In this document: one piece after another, positions 7,227-15,607 of the stretch
How positions within the stretch are numbered: position 1 is the first letter of the stretch
Layout: each line of letters begins with the position of its first letter
NCBI RefSeq assembly: GCF_018119395.1
Contig: NZ_JAGPWD010000012.1
Location: 49,062 to 113,061, forward strand
DNA from: Massilia sp. ZL223
Lineage (GTDB): Bacteria; Pseudomonadota; Gammaproteobacteria; Burkholderiales; Burkholderiaceae_D
Length of the DNA stretch: 64,000 bases
Direction of reading: 5' to 3'
Notes under the pieces: generated by a model
Database searches by the model: none
What the model was told of the DNA's origin: nothing
Seen by the model: only the letters and a program-made list of their open reading frames with translations
Made by a program: the position numbers and the translations under genes

Positions 7227-9338
7227 TTACATCTGCGCGCCCACCAGGCTCGTCACCCGGATCGTCTTGGTTTCCGGAATCTCCGCATGCGACAACACCT
7301 TCAGCTGCGGCACGGCGCGGCGCAGGAAGCGCGACAGCAGCACGCGCAACGGCGCCGGCACCAGCAGCACCGGAGTGAGGCCCATCTGTTCCTGCTGCTG
7401 GGCGGCCTGGGCCGCCTGCTGGGCGATGGTGTCGGCCAGGCCCGGCTCGATACCGGTGCCGTCGCCGCCGGCGCTCATCGCGCCCATCAGCAGGCGCTCG
7501 AGGCGGTTGTCCAGGGTCATCACCGACAGCTCGCTGGCGCCCGGGAACAACTGCTGGACGATCGCGCGGCCCAGCGCCACCCGCACCATCGCGGTCAGCT
7601 CGGCCGGATCCTGGGTCTGGCTCGCGTACTCGGACAACGCCTCGATGATGGTGCGCATGTCGCGGATGTGCACGCCTTCCACCAGCAGGTTCTGCAGCAC
7701 TTTCTGCAGGGTCGACAGCGGCATCATCTTCGGCACCAGGTCCTCGACCAGCTTCGGGGTTTCCTTGCCCAGGTGGTCGAGCAGCGCCTGCACTTCCATG
7801 CGGCCCAGCAGTTCCGAGGCGTGGGTGGTGATCAGGTGATTCAGGTGGGTCGCCACCACGGTGCCGGCGTCGACCACGGTATAGCCCATGCTTTGCGCCT
7901 CGTCGCGCAGGCCGGCTTCGATCCAGATCGCCGGCAGGCCGAAGGCCGGATCGGTGGTCACCAGGCCCGGCAGCGTGCCGCTCGCCATGCCCGGGTTGAT
8001 CGCCAGGAACTGGCCGTTCATGGCCTCGCCCGCGCCCACTTCGACGCCCTTGAGCGTGATGCGGTAGCCCGAGGGTTTGAGCTCGAGGTTGTCGCGGATG
8101 TGCACCGGCGGCGCCAGGAAACCGACTTCCTGGGCGAACTTCTTGCGGATCCCCTTGATGCGCTTGAGCAGCTCGCCGCCCTGGGTCTTGTCGACCAGCG
8201 GAATCAGGCGGTAGCCCACTTCCAGGCCGAGGGTATCGACCGGCATCACATCCTGCCAGGTGGCTTCCTCGGACTCGGCCGGGGCCTGGGTGGCCGCCGC
8301 GGCCTGCTCTGCCGCGGCCGCCGCTGCTTCCTGGGCCGGCTTTTGCTTGGCGCGCTTGGACAGCAGGTAGCCGCCGCCCAGCAGCGCGCCGCCCAGCATC
8401 AGGAACACCAGGGTCGGCATGCCCGGGATCACGCCCAGGCCGAAGATGATGCCTCCGGTGATGTACAGCGCCTCCGGGCGTGCGAACAGCTGGTTGGTCA
8501 GCTGCGAGCTGATGTCTTCGTCGCTGGCCACGCGCGACACGACCATACCGGCCGCGATCGAGATGATCAAGGAAGGCAGCTGGGCCACCAGGCCGTCGCC
8601 GATCGCCAGCAAGGTATAGGTAGTGGCGGCGTCGCCGACCGCCATGCTGTGCTGGACCACGCCGACGATCAGGCCGCCGATCACGTTGATCAGGGTAATC
8701 ATGATGCCGGCGACCGCGTCGCCCTTGACGTACTTGGACGCACCGTCCATCGCGCCGTAGAACTCGGCTTCCTGGGCCACTTCGTTGCGGCGCTTGCGCG
8801 CGTCGGCTTCGCCGATCAGGCCGGCGTTCAGGTCGGCGTCGATCGCCATCTGCTTGCCCGGCATCGCGTCCAGGGCGAAGCGTGCGCCGACCTCGGCGAT
8901 ACGGCCCGCACCCTTGGTGACGACGCTGAAGTTAATGATGGTCAGGATGACGAACACGACGATACCAACCGTGTAGTTGCCGCCGATCAGGAAGTGGCCG
9001 AAGGCCTCGATCACCTTGCCCGCGGCCGCGCCGCCGGTATGGCCTTCAGTCAGGACGATACGGGTGGACGCGACGTTCAGCGCAAGGCGCAACATGGTCG
9101 AGACCAGCAGGATGGCCGGGAAGGCCATGAAGTCGAGCGGCTTGACCGTGTACAGGGCGGTCAGCAGCACGATCACCGACAGCGCGATGTTGAAGGTGAA
9201 GAACACGTCGAGGATGAAGGCCGGCAGCGGCAGGATCATCATCGCCAGCAGCAGGATGATCAGCACAGGCGCGGCCAGCGCCTTGCCGCCGCGGCTGCCC
9301 AGGCCGCTCAGCCAGGTGGGAAGTTTCAGGCTGTTCAT
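7227..9338 (-). CDS. flhA: Flagellar export gate protein FlhA
   Basis: This 703-residue inner-membrane protein forms the nonameric export gate of the flagellar type III secretion system. The N-terminal half (to about residue 330) holds the hydrophobic segments and the conserved stretch around GRIAEVGARFALDAMPGKQM and GEADARKRR. The C-terminal cytosolic part, after an Ala/Gln/Glu-rich linker near residues 340-360, carries the docking domain for chaperone-substrate complexes. The start ATG overlaps the flhB stop by 4 bases. Length is normal. The flhF gene that usually follows is displaced about 2.8 kb downstream. Confidence 0.97.
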   Translation of the reverse strand: MNSLKLPTWLSGLGSRGGKALAAPVLIILLLAMMILPLPAFILDVFFTFNIALSVIVLLTALYTVKPLDFMAFPAILLVSTMLRLALNVASTRIVLTEGHTGGAAAGKVIEAFGHFLIGGNYTVGIVVFVILTIINFSVVTKGAGRIAEVGARFALDAMPGKQMAIDADLNAGLIGEADARKRRNEVAQEAEFYGAMDGASKYVKGDAVAGIMITLINVIGGLIVGVVQHSMAVGDAATTYTLLAIGDGLVAQLPSLIISIAAGMVVSRVASDEDISSQLTNQLFARPEALYITGGIIFGLGVIPGMPTLVFLMLGGALLGGGYLLSKRAKQKPAQEAAAAAAEQAAAATQAPAESEEATWQDVMPVDTLGLEVGYRLIPLVDKTQGGELLKRIKGIRKKFAQEVGFLAPPVHIRDNLELKPSGYRITLKGVEVGAGEAMNGQFLAINPGMASGTLPGLVTTDPAFGLPAIWIEAGLRDEAQSMGYTVVDAGTVVATHLNHLITTHASELLGRMEVQALLDHLGKETPKLVEDLVPKMMPLSTLQKVLQNLLVEGVHIRDMRTIIEALSEYASQTQDPAELTAMVRVALGRAIVQQLFPGASELSVMTLDNRLERLLMGAMSAGGDGTGIEPGLADTIAQQAAQAAQQQEQMGLTPVLLVPAPLRVLLSRFLRRAVPQLKVLSHAEIPETKTIRVTSLVGAQM

Positions 9339-10531
9339 TGCATCACTCCATTATTCGAGTCCGGGCGCGACGGTCGCTGCCGGGCCAGCTGGAAGGCCGG
9401 GTCATGCGGGTCCATCTCCGGCGGCACGGCCAGCTTGCCCGGCCGGTCCGGATAGGCGCCGTCGCCCTTCTTGTAGGCGCGCAGCTGGTAGACGTAGGCC
9501 AGCACTTCGGCCACCGCCGAGTACAGTTTCTCGGGAATCTCTTCGTCGATGTCGGTGTGCTTGTACAGCGCACGGGCCAGGGCCGGCGCTTCCAGCATCG
9601 GGACCTTGTGCTCGCCGCCCAGTTCGCGGATCTTGGCCGCGACATCGTCCACGCCCTTGGCGACCACGCGCGGCGCGCCCTTCTGGCCGTCGGCGTATTT
9701 CAGGGCCACGGCGTAGTGGGTCGGGTTGGTGACGATCACGTCGGCGGTCGGCACGTTCTGCATCATGCGGCCGCGCGCCATCTCGCGCTGCATCTGGCGG
9801 ATCTTGCCCTTGATTTGCGGGTTGCCGTCCGATTCCTTGTGCTCCTGGATCATTTCCTGGCGCGTCATCTTCATCTTGTCGTGGTAGTGCCAGAGCTGGT
9901 AAGGGCCGTCGATCAGGGCCACCACGCCCAGGGCGCCGACGATGAACAGGAAGGCCTTGGCGATCATCTCGCCGGCATGGGCGCTGCCCGCGTTCAGCGG
10001 TTCGACCGCCAGGCCCAGCATCGCTTCCTTCTGGCCCATGATGACGACCCAGGCGACCGCCCCGACCAGCACGGTCTTGGCGATCGCCTTCAGCAGTTCG
10101 ATCAGCGAATTGGTCGAGAACATGTTGCCGATGCCCTTGATCGGGTTCAGCTTCATAAAATTGGGCATGAAGGCCTTGGACGAGAACAGCCAGCCGCCGA
10201 TCAGCAGCGGCGAGACCAGGGCGACCAGCATGATGGCGCCGGCGATCGGCAGGCAGGCCAGCATCACGCCAAACACGTCGTTGAACACGCGCTCGAGCAG
10301 GACGTCGGGGTTGTAGACCTGCTCGCGGTCGAGCGAGAGGCCGGATTGCAGGGCGGCGCCCAGGCGCCCGACCAGCGAGCCGCCGAACATCCACAGGGTG
10401 GCGCCGGCGGTCATCAGGACGGTGAAGGTGGCGATCTCGCGCGAGCGGGGAACGTCGCCTTCCTCGCGTGCTTTCTCTAACCGCCTGGGTGACGCTGGTT
10501 CGGTGCGTTCCGCGTCGCTGTCGTCCGCCAT
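9335..10531 (-). CDS. flhB: Flagellar export switch protein FlhB
   Basis: This 398-residue type III export component switches substrate class from rod/hook to filament. It has a charged N-terminus (ERTEPASPRRLEKAREEGDV, a family signature), four hydrophobic segments, and the autocleavage motif NPTH at N269-H272, at the position known for FlhB. A proline-rich C-terminal tail extends it slightly past the usual length. It is translationally coupled to flhA by a 4-base overlap. Upstream is a 283-base AT-rich divergent region shared with the YjbE-like gene. Confidence 0.97.
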   Translation of the reverse strand: MADDSDAERTEPASPRRLEKAREEGDVPRSREIATFTVLMTAGATLWMFGGSLVGRLGAALQSGLSLDREQVYNPDVLLERVFNDVFGVMLACLPIAGAIMLVALVSPLLIGGWLFSSKAFMPNFMKLNPIKGIGNMFSTNSLIELLKAIAKTVLVGAVAWVVIMGQKEAMLGLAVEPLNAGSAHAGEMIAKAFLFIVGALGVVALIDGPYQLWHYHDKMKMTRQEMIQEHKESDGNPQIKGKIRQMQREMARGRMMQNVPTADVIVTNPTHYAVALKYADGQKGAPRVVAKGVDDVAAKIRELGGEHKVPMLEAPALARALYKHTDIDEEIPEKLYSAVAEVLAYVYQLRAYKKGDGAYPDRPGKLAVPPEMDPHDPAFQLARQRPSRPDSNNGVMQ

Positions 10532-10751
10532 CTATGCTCCTGGGCCTGCAAATCGTTGTCGAGCCAGGATTATCGCCGGGATTTCCTAGAATCTATATTC
10601 TGAGAAAGAGGTAAAAGCACCCGTTATTTACGCTGTGGAAGGATTTGGTAGCATAAAGATAATGAGGTCATTTGATACGCATATATACAATTTTGTGACA
10701 AGTTTTGGCGTTTTCACATTACCGGATTAATACAACTCAACTTTTCGTTGC

Positions 10752-10757
10752 TATAAT
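10752..10757 (+). promoter_or_regulatory. -10 element of the YjbE-like gene promoter
   Basis: TATAAT preceded by TTGC lies about 58 bases before the ATG at 10815. No good -35 is visible at 17 bases; TTAATA at 19 bases is the nearest. The surrounding stretch 10560-10750 is AT-rich and also serves flhB in the other direction. Confidence 0.45.
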
Positions 10758-10814
10758 GCCGTGGCAGTTAATGCACCATACGGATATACCGTCACTTTGA
10801 ACAAAGGATCTACA

Positions 10815-11075
10815 ATGAAGAAGCTCCTCGCTATGACCGCTGCCCTGAGCCTGATGTCGGCCCAGGTGTTCGCACAAACCGCATCGACCGAAACCCCTGC
10901 TGCGCAGTCGACCACCACCACCACCACCGCTACCACCACCACCGCTACCGGTGTTGCTGGCACCGGCCTGTCGACCGCTGCAATGGTCGCTATCGGCGCT
11001 GTGGTCGCTGGCGTTGCAATCGCTGCAGCTGACAGCGATTCGAGCACCAGCCACTCGGCAACCACCCACCACTGA
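10815..11075 (+). CDS. Threonine-rich small secreted protein, YjbE/GfcA-like
   Basis: This 86-residue protein has a clear signal peptide (about 1-20, MKKLLAMTAALSLMSAQVFA), a run of Thr/Ala repeats (about residues 33-45), a hydrophobic Gly/Ala/Val stretch (about 48-68) and a Ser/Thr/His-rich tail. This layout resembles E. coli YjbE and GfcA/YmcD, short Thr-rich products of exopolysaccharide operons that also encode YjbH/GfcD. Here a YjbH-domain gene lies next door in convergent orientation, which supports the comparison. Low complexity means homology cannot be proven by eye. The ribosome site AAGGAT precedes the ATG, and a strong terminator follows. Confidence 0.65.
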   Translation: MKKLLAMTAALSLMSAQVFAQTASTETPAAQSTTTTTTATTTTATGVAGTGLSTAAMVAIGAVVAGVAIAAADSDSSTSHSATTHH

Positions 11076-11108
11076 TCGACGGCGCCGCGAGGCGCTTGCG
11101 ACAATGGA

Positions 11109-11140
11109 AAAACTGGCCGCAATCGCGGCCAGTTTTATTT
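11109..11140 (+). terminator. Rho-independent terminator of the YjbE-like gene
   Basis: AAAACTGGCCGC and GCGGCCAGTTTT form a perfect 12-bp stem with a 4-base loop, followed by ATTTT. Confidence 0.85.
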
Positions 11141-11171
11141 TGCGGGTGCGGCTGGCGCACATGTCGCATCC

Positions 11172-11208
11172 TTGCAAAAGCAAACCGGCCGCACGAGGCG
11201 GCCGGTCG
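11172..11208 (-). terminator. Terminator of the YjbH-PAP2 gene
   Basis: ACCGGCCGC and GCGGCCGGT form a 9-bp stem just past the stop codon of the leftward gene; on that strand it is followed by TTGCTTTTGC, a loose U-tract. Confidence 0.7.
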
Positions 11209-11209
11209 A

Positions 11210-14056
11210 TCAGTAGGTAGTGCTCCAGGTCACGCTGAGCTCTTTCCTGCCTGGCGTAATCGCCAGGCGCGAGCGCGGATCCTCGCGCTGGGCCTGCCAC
11301 AGCCAGCTGCCGATCGCATACCCCACCAGGCCGCCGCCGACGACATCCGACACCCAGTGCTGGCGGTCCGCCACCCGGCCCATGGCGCCGACCGCGGCCA
11401 GGCCGTACAGCCAAGGCGCGTCGTATTCCTGGGCGAATGGCGTCACCGCCGCGAAGGCCACCGCCGCATGGTTCGACGGGAAGGACGCATCCGAGCGCTT
11501 GCCTGAGCTGCTGAAGGCGCCGCGCTCCTCGTAAGGGCGGGCGCGGCCGACCAGGCGCTTGGTGGCCATCGACACCCCTGCGGCGCCGGCGATCGACTGG
11601 AGCGAAATGATGCCCATGTTTTGCATGCGGTCGTCGCCGAAGGCGATCGCCGAGCCCGCGGCACCGGCCAGCAGCCAGGGCATGGCCTTGCCGACGTTGC
11701 CGTAGGCATTGGCCGCGCGCGAATCCGCGTGCTTCCTGATGATGCGGTCGACCGGCTTGTCCAGCGCGGCGCCGGCCAGGATCGCGCCGCCGCCCAACAG
11801 GGCGCCGCCTGCCCATTGCGGCAGGGTCGGCGAGTTCGACACCGACTGCTCCAGGCGCCAGCGGAAGGCCGGCCAGGCGCTCGGCAGGGGGCGTACCGGC
11901 TGGGTAATGACGTCCAGCTTCTGCTCGTCGCGGCGCTCGGCAAAATTGCCCAGACCATCATAGGCGGTGAGGTCTCGGCGCGGATCTTCAAGCATTTCGT
12001 AGAGGTCGCCGGGAGTGGCCACCATCTGGCCGACGTCGCGCGTCCACGGTGAGATCGCCACGCCTGCCACTGCTTGGGTATCGCTCGGCAACATCGAGTT
12101 GATCGGGATCGACAAGAAGACGCCTTTATCATAGTACGGCTCGGCGGGGGTACCAGGACCCGTCGTATCGCGACCATTGGTGCGGGTGTACCACGCGCCG
12201 ATCTCGATGCCTGAACGGAAGCGGCGCTTGAACTCGAAGCGAGCCCCCTTGTCTCCAGCCAGAAAGCGCCCTGCCCGTGCGCTCACGGTCATATCGTAAG
12301 GCAACCTGTAGTGCATAGTCCCCAGCGTCGTCACCGTCCGGTAATCGCGCTTGTCAAACCATCCCTTGAAACCGCGCTGCTCGAGCGCATCAACCGCAAA
12401 ATCGGCAGCCCATCGGCTGTCCCTCGGCAAATACAGCACCTGGCCACCCAGGCCGCGGTACATCTCTTCGTACAAGCCGGCTGAGAAGCGGGCGTATACG
12501 CGCTCGGCTGGAAGGGCATAATGGTTGACCAGCATCCTGTTTAGCTTGAGGCGACTACCGCGCTTGTACTCGGCAACGTCGCTTCGCACGTGCGGAAGCA
12601 GGCTGTTCGAGGTCTGCGTCACGCCCGACACGTTCTCGAACAGGTTGAGCTTCAACGCGGCGTTCAGGTAGGTGCCTTCCGCGAGACGTCGGTCGTAGTT
12701 AGCAGCGGCCCAAATCTCGTAACGGAGGGCGCCGCTGGGATCGTTGAAGAAGAAACTGGCTTTAGGCACAACCTTGAAACGATTTGTTTCGCGATCCTCG
12801 GATTGCGCACTGACCATCTCTCCTTCGTGACCGACCTGCACGTTCAGCCCGCCCTGCTCGCCTACCGCCAGCAACATCTGGTTCTCGTCGATAAGGATGC
12901 GGTCCGCCGGCGTGGCGTAGCGCACCACCGTCGTCTGCAGGAACGCTTCACGTCCAACCATACCAGTCAGGTAATCCGACATAGTCGGCAGGTCGAGAAA
13001 CTCGAAGGTGGCGACTGGCTGTTCGAGCTTCGTATACGTCACCTTGATGGCACGCGTGCCGGTCGGCGCGAATGCCAGCGCGGTCCGCGACGCGCGCCCA
13101 ACGGCGCGACCGAGATTGGAAATGCGCTTGCTGGTCAGGCTCAGTTTGAACGTGGTGCCGTCGACTTCGATGCGAATGTTCTTGAAACCCTGTCGGGCCA
13201 GGGCGTCGATCAACGCAGCCGAGTGTTTTGGCTGATCTTGCCATTGGGCCAGGGTCGCACGCACCGGCGCGTTTTTCGGCTGGTAATAAGGCGGCTCGAA
13301 CAGCTTGGGAATGAACTCGCGTTCAGAGAACGGAATACTTACATAGGCGTTGGCGCTGAAATGATTGCGGTGGCGGGCCACTTGCGCGCCCAGCCATCCC
13401 CAGCGGTATTCGACACCGAGCGCCGGGCCTTTTTCGCGCGAGCTGGCGGAAGTCAGGTTGGCGCGAAAGTCCCTCTTGTAATCGTTCGCGTCGTATTCGG
13501 CGACGACCGACCAGCCGGGCAAAGACTGCGGGCTCCAGCGCACCCCGGCGAACGGCCCTTCCGGACGTCCACGGCCGAAGCCCAAGCTTGCTTCGATATT
13601 GTGTGCGGGGCCGAAGGTCTTCGTGGCAACAATATATTTGCCCTTGAACAGCTCGGTGCCCAGCAGGTCGGTCGCTCCCACGGCAACGGCGGGAAGCCAG
13701 TCGGACTCGCTCCAGAGACGCAGCTTGGCGTCCGCCACCTTGTCCTTGTAGCGACCATAGTCCTTGCCGTAGCCACCACTAAAGCCTTGGATGCCCGAGA
13801 TCGCGACGTAACGACCGGTAAACTGGAGAAAGGGCAGCACCGTGGCAGTTGCCCACAAGCTGCCGTAGGGCTTGTCGTAGCCGTAGCCGGCCGAGAAAGT
13901 TCCGTCCGCCTCGACGACAGCGGAAGGCATGTTGATATATCCGGATTGGCCCTGAAGGGTCGGTGTCGCTGCGATGGCATTAGCCGCACCGAGCACCAGC
14001 CAGCTGTAGCAGCCACCTTTGAAGGAAGTCCTAAGTCGAGTCAGCACACTAAGCAA
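11210..14056 (-). CDS. YjbH-domain outer-membrane protein fused to a C-terminal PAP2 phosphatase
   Basis: This 948-residue protein has two parts. After a signal-like N-terminus, residues about 35-720 match the YjbH/GfcD exopolysaccharide family: the early LQGQSGYINMPSA, repeated aromatic beta strands, and RGLGGQVLYLPRDSRWA. From about residue 745 a PAP2 acid phosphatase domain follows with the complete catalytic set: KRLVGRARP (K833-P841), PSNH (H863) and GRVADRQHWVSD (H900). PAP2 enzymes of this sort remove phosphate from lipid-linked or small substrates; YjbH proteins are outer-membrane barrels in polysaccharide operons. The join is one uninterrupted frame. The fusion could couple undecaprenyl- or sugar-phosphate hydrolysis to surface polysaccharide handling; that is inference. 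Confidence 0.85.
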   Translation of the reverse strand: MLSVLTRLRTSFKGGCYSWLVLGAANAIAATPTLQGQSGYINMPSAVVEADGTFSAGYGYDKPYGSLWATATVLPFLQFTGRYVAISGIQGFSGGYGKDYGRYKDKVADAKLRLWSESDWLPAVAVGATDLLGTELFKGKYIVATKTFGPAHNIEASLGFGRGRPEGPFAGVRWSPQSLPGWSVVAEYDANDYKRDFRANLTSASSREKGPALGVEYRWGWLGAQVARHRNHFSANAYVSIPFSEREFIPKLFEPPYYQPKNAPVRATLAQWQDQPKHSAALIDALARQGFKNIRIEVDGTTFKLSLTSKRISNLGRAVGRASRTALAFAPTGTRAIKVTYTKLEQPVATFEFLDLPTMSDYLTGMVGREAFLQTTVVRYATPADRILIDENQMLLAVGEQGGLNVQVGHEGEMVSAQSEDRETNRFKVVPKASFFFNDPSGALRYEIWAAANYDRRLAEGTYLNAALKLNLFENVSGVTQTSNSLLPHVRSDVAEYKRGSRLKLNRMLVNHYALPAERVYARFSAGLYEEMYRGLGGQVLYLPRDSRWAADFAVDALEQRGFKGWFDKRDYRTVTTLGTMHYRLPYDMTVSARAGRFLAGDKGARFEFKRRFRSGIEIGAWYTRTNGRDTTGPGTPAEPYYDKGVFLSIPINSMLPSDTQAVAGVAISPWTRDVGQMVATPGDLYEMLEDPRRDLTAYDGLGNFAERRDEQKLDVITQPVRPLPSAWPAFRWRLEQSVSNSPTLPQWAGGALLGGGAILAGAALDKPVDRIIRKHADSRAANAYGNVGKAMPWLLAGAAGSAIAFGDDRMQNMGIISLQSIAGAAGVSMATKRLVGRARPYEERGAFSSSGKRSDASFPSNHAAVAFAAVTPFAQEYDAPWLYGLAAVGAMGRVADRQHWVSDVVGGGLVGYAIGSWLWQAQREDPRSRLAITPGRKELSVTWSTTY

Positions 14057-14143
14057 ACGCCACGGAGGGCGTGATTAAAAACATGGGATGGATCACGGCT
14101 CGATACGGGCACGCCGACATGCCGGCCGCCCGCGAAGCGGCGA

Positions 14144-15283
14144 TCAGGCGGTCATCGAGAGGTTGTCTGCATCCATCTCTTCATTGGCCGCCGCCGCGGG
14201 GACAGCGAGCGCCAGGCTGCGCTTTACCGAGGCGAGATACCAATAAAAGCATAAATAGACGGCGAAGCTGAGCACGAACGACAGCCCGAGTGTAACTGGC
14301 ATATCCGGGAAACTGATGGCCAGGCAGGCAGGCAGTGCCGCAATCGCCCAGGAAAACGGCGACACGGAGGAGTTGCGCAGATCGGCGCGCAGGTTCGGGA
14401 ACCACCGCAGGGCAATCGCCACCTTGACCAGGCTGTGCAGGTGGTGACTGTCGGGCTGGCCCGGATCGCTTCTGGTCCACAGACGGCGCGCGATGGTGAA
14501 CAAGGTTTCGAAGATTGGGTAGGCGCAGGCCAGCAGCGGCGCCCATGGCGAGACACTCAGATTGCGCGCGGGAATCATCACTGCGATCCAAGCCAACAGG
14601 AAGCCCAGCAGGTAGGCTCCACCGTCGCCAAGGAACAGCTTACCAAATGGGAAATTAACAAAGAAAAAACCCAAGGTCACCACTAACACCGCAAAGCACA
14701 TTTTGGCTAGCACGACATCGCCGCAGTTTAGGGAGATAACACCTAGCGCAGCCAGGCAGATGGCGACTGTACCGCTGGCCAGACCATTGAACCCGTCGAT
14801 GATGTTGACGGCATTGGCTACTCCACCAACTGCGAAGGCGGTAAACAGCACCGACAACGGAGCGAACGCGAGCAACTGGTCGATGCCCCAGATTCCGGTA
14901 TGGGAGAGGCTGACGCCGGTAATCGCCCAAGCGAGCATCCCGCTGGCCATGGTCGCGAGCAGACGCGTACGCACCGAAACCCCCTTGGTCAGGTCTTCGG
15001 CGACGCCGAACAAGAAAGCCGGCAGGCCCGCGAGCAAGATCGGCGCGAAGAGTGTGCGCAGCGGGGCGTCGGCGGCGGCGCAGGCCGCAATCAGTCCGAG
15101 CATGATGGCCACGCCGCCGACACGTGGGGTCGGGACAGTGTGGAATTTCTGCACACCGGCAGTCCCGTCGAGCGTCAGCTTGCCATGCCACTTGGTGGTC
15201 AACACGGTGACGACAGCGCATGCGAAGGCGACGACGAATCCGAGTCCCACTCCGCCATCAACAAAATTAAGCAAATTCATCAT
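14144..15283 (-). CDS. WecA/MraY-family undecaprenyl-phosphate sugar-1-phosphate transferase (copy 1)
   Basis: This 379-residue polytopic membrane enzyme belongs to glycosyltransferase group 4, which loads the first sugar-1-phosphate onto undecaprenyl phosphate. Diagnostic motifs are KFHTVPTPRVGG near residue 45, NIIDGFNGLASG (the Asp-rich catalytic loop) and GKLFLGDGGAYLLGF; a His-containing loop, SDPGQPDSHHLHSL, follows. It is closely related along its length to the gene at 43368-44513. The ATG at 15283 or 15280 lacks a good ribosome site. It sits downstream of the main operon, separated by a hairpin and about 270 bases of AT-rich DNA, so it probably has its own promoter. Confidence 0.92.
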   Translation of the reverse strand: MMNLLNFVDGGVGLGFVVAFACAVVTVLTTKWHGKLTLDGTAGVQKFHTVPTPRVGGVAIMLGLIAACAAADAPLRTLFAPILLAGLPAFLFGVAEDLTKGVSVRTRLLATMASGMLAWAITGVSLSHTGIWGIDQLLAFAPLSVLFTAFAVGGVANAVNIIDGFNGLASGTVAICLAALGVISLNCGDVVLAKMCFAVLVVTLGFFFVNFPFGKLFLGDGGAYLLGFLLAWIAVMIPARNLSVSPWAPLLACAYPIFETLFTIARRLWTRSDPGQPDSHHLHSLVKVAIALRWFPNLRADLRNSSVSPFSWAIAALPACLAISFPDMPVTLGLSFVLSFAVYLCFYWYLASVKRSLALAVPAAAANEEMDADNLSMTA

Positions 15284-15556
15284 TTAATGACTGGAGGTTC
15301 TCGACTTCCCAATAAAGATCGTAGACAACAAAACAGCATCTTAACATAAGGAAACTTGAATCCAGACTATTCCAGTATAAGAATCACGCATAACGTTGTT
15401 TCTAAACCGCATATATCCATTAATCAATGTGAGTTACCCCAAGTCATTGAATTCGAATGGAAAACCGTCTTTGATATGCTGTTGACATAAACATTACGCG
15501 GCTGGAATCGACGCTAATTCAGACACAAGGATCTGCTTCACGCCGTAAACGTTGCG
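15284..15556. other. AT-rich intergenic region upstream of the transferase gene
   Basis: No gene is visible here. The stretch is much richer in A and T than its neighbours and presumably carries the leftward promoter of the 14144-15283 gene. TATACT-like and TAAGAT-like -10 candidates exist, but none has a convincing -35. A lone TTGACA on the plus strand at about 15482 has no gene to serve. Confidence 0.5.
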
Positions 15557-15599
15557 CTTGTCTTTGCGAGGCGGAGATGGTCCGCCTCGCGAAGACAAG
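15557..15599 (-). terminator. Long hairpin at the end of the polysaccharide operon
   Basis: Arms 15557-15574 and 15582-15599 form an 18-bp stem with a single T:G wobble and a 7-base loop, 8 bases after the wecC stop. There is no U-tract, so it may act as an RNA stabiliser or a weak terminator rather than a classic one. Confidence 0.6.
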
Positions 15600-15607
15600 T
15601 TGACTGC

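Noticed and set aside
7287..9455. 722-codon open frame antisense to flhA
   Set aside because: Low-complexity His/Arg/Gln-rich translation typical of antisense frames in high-GC genes; flhA is firmly identified on the other strand.
12590..14074. 494-codon open frame antisense to the YjbH-PAP2 gene
   Set aside because: No recognisable domain or ribosome site; the sense gene has a full domain architecture and catalytic residues.
15480..15510. TTGACA-containing promoter-like sequence on the plus strand
   Set aside because: There is no rightward gene downstream; the spacing to any -10 is poor.
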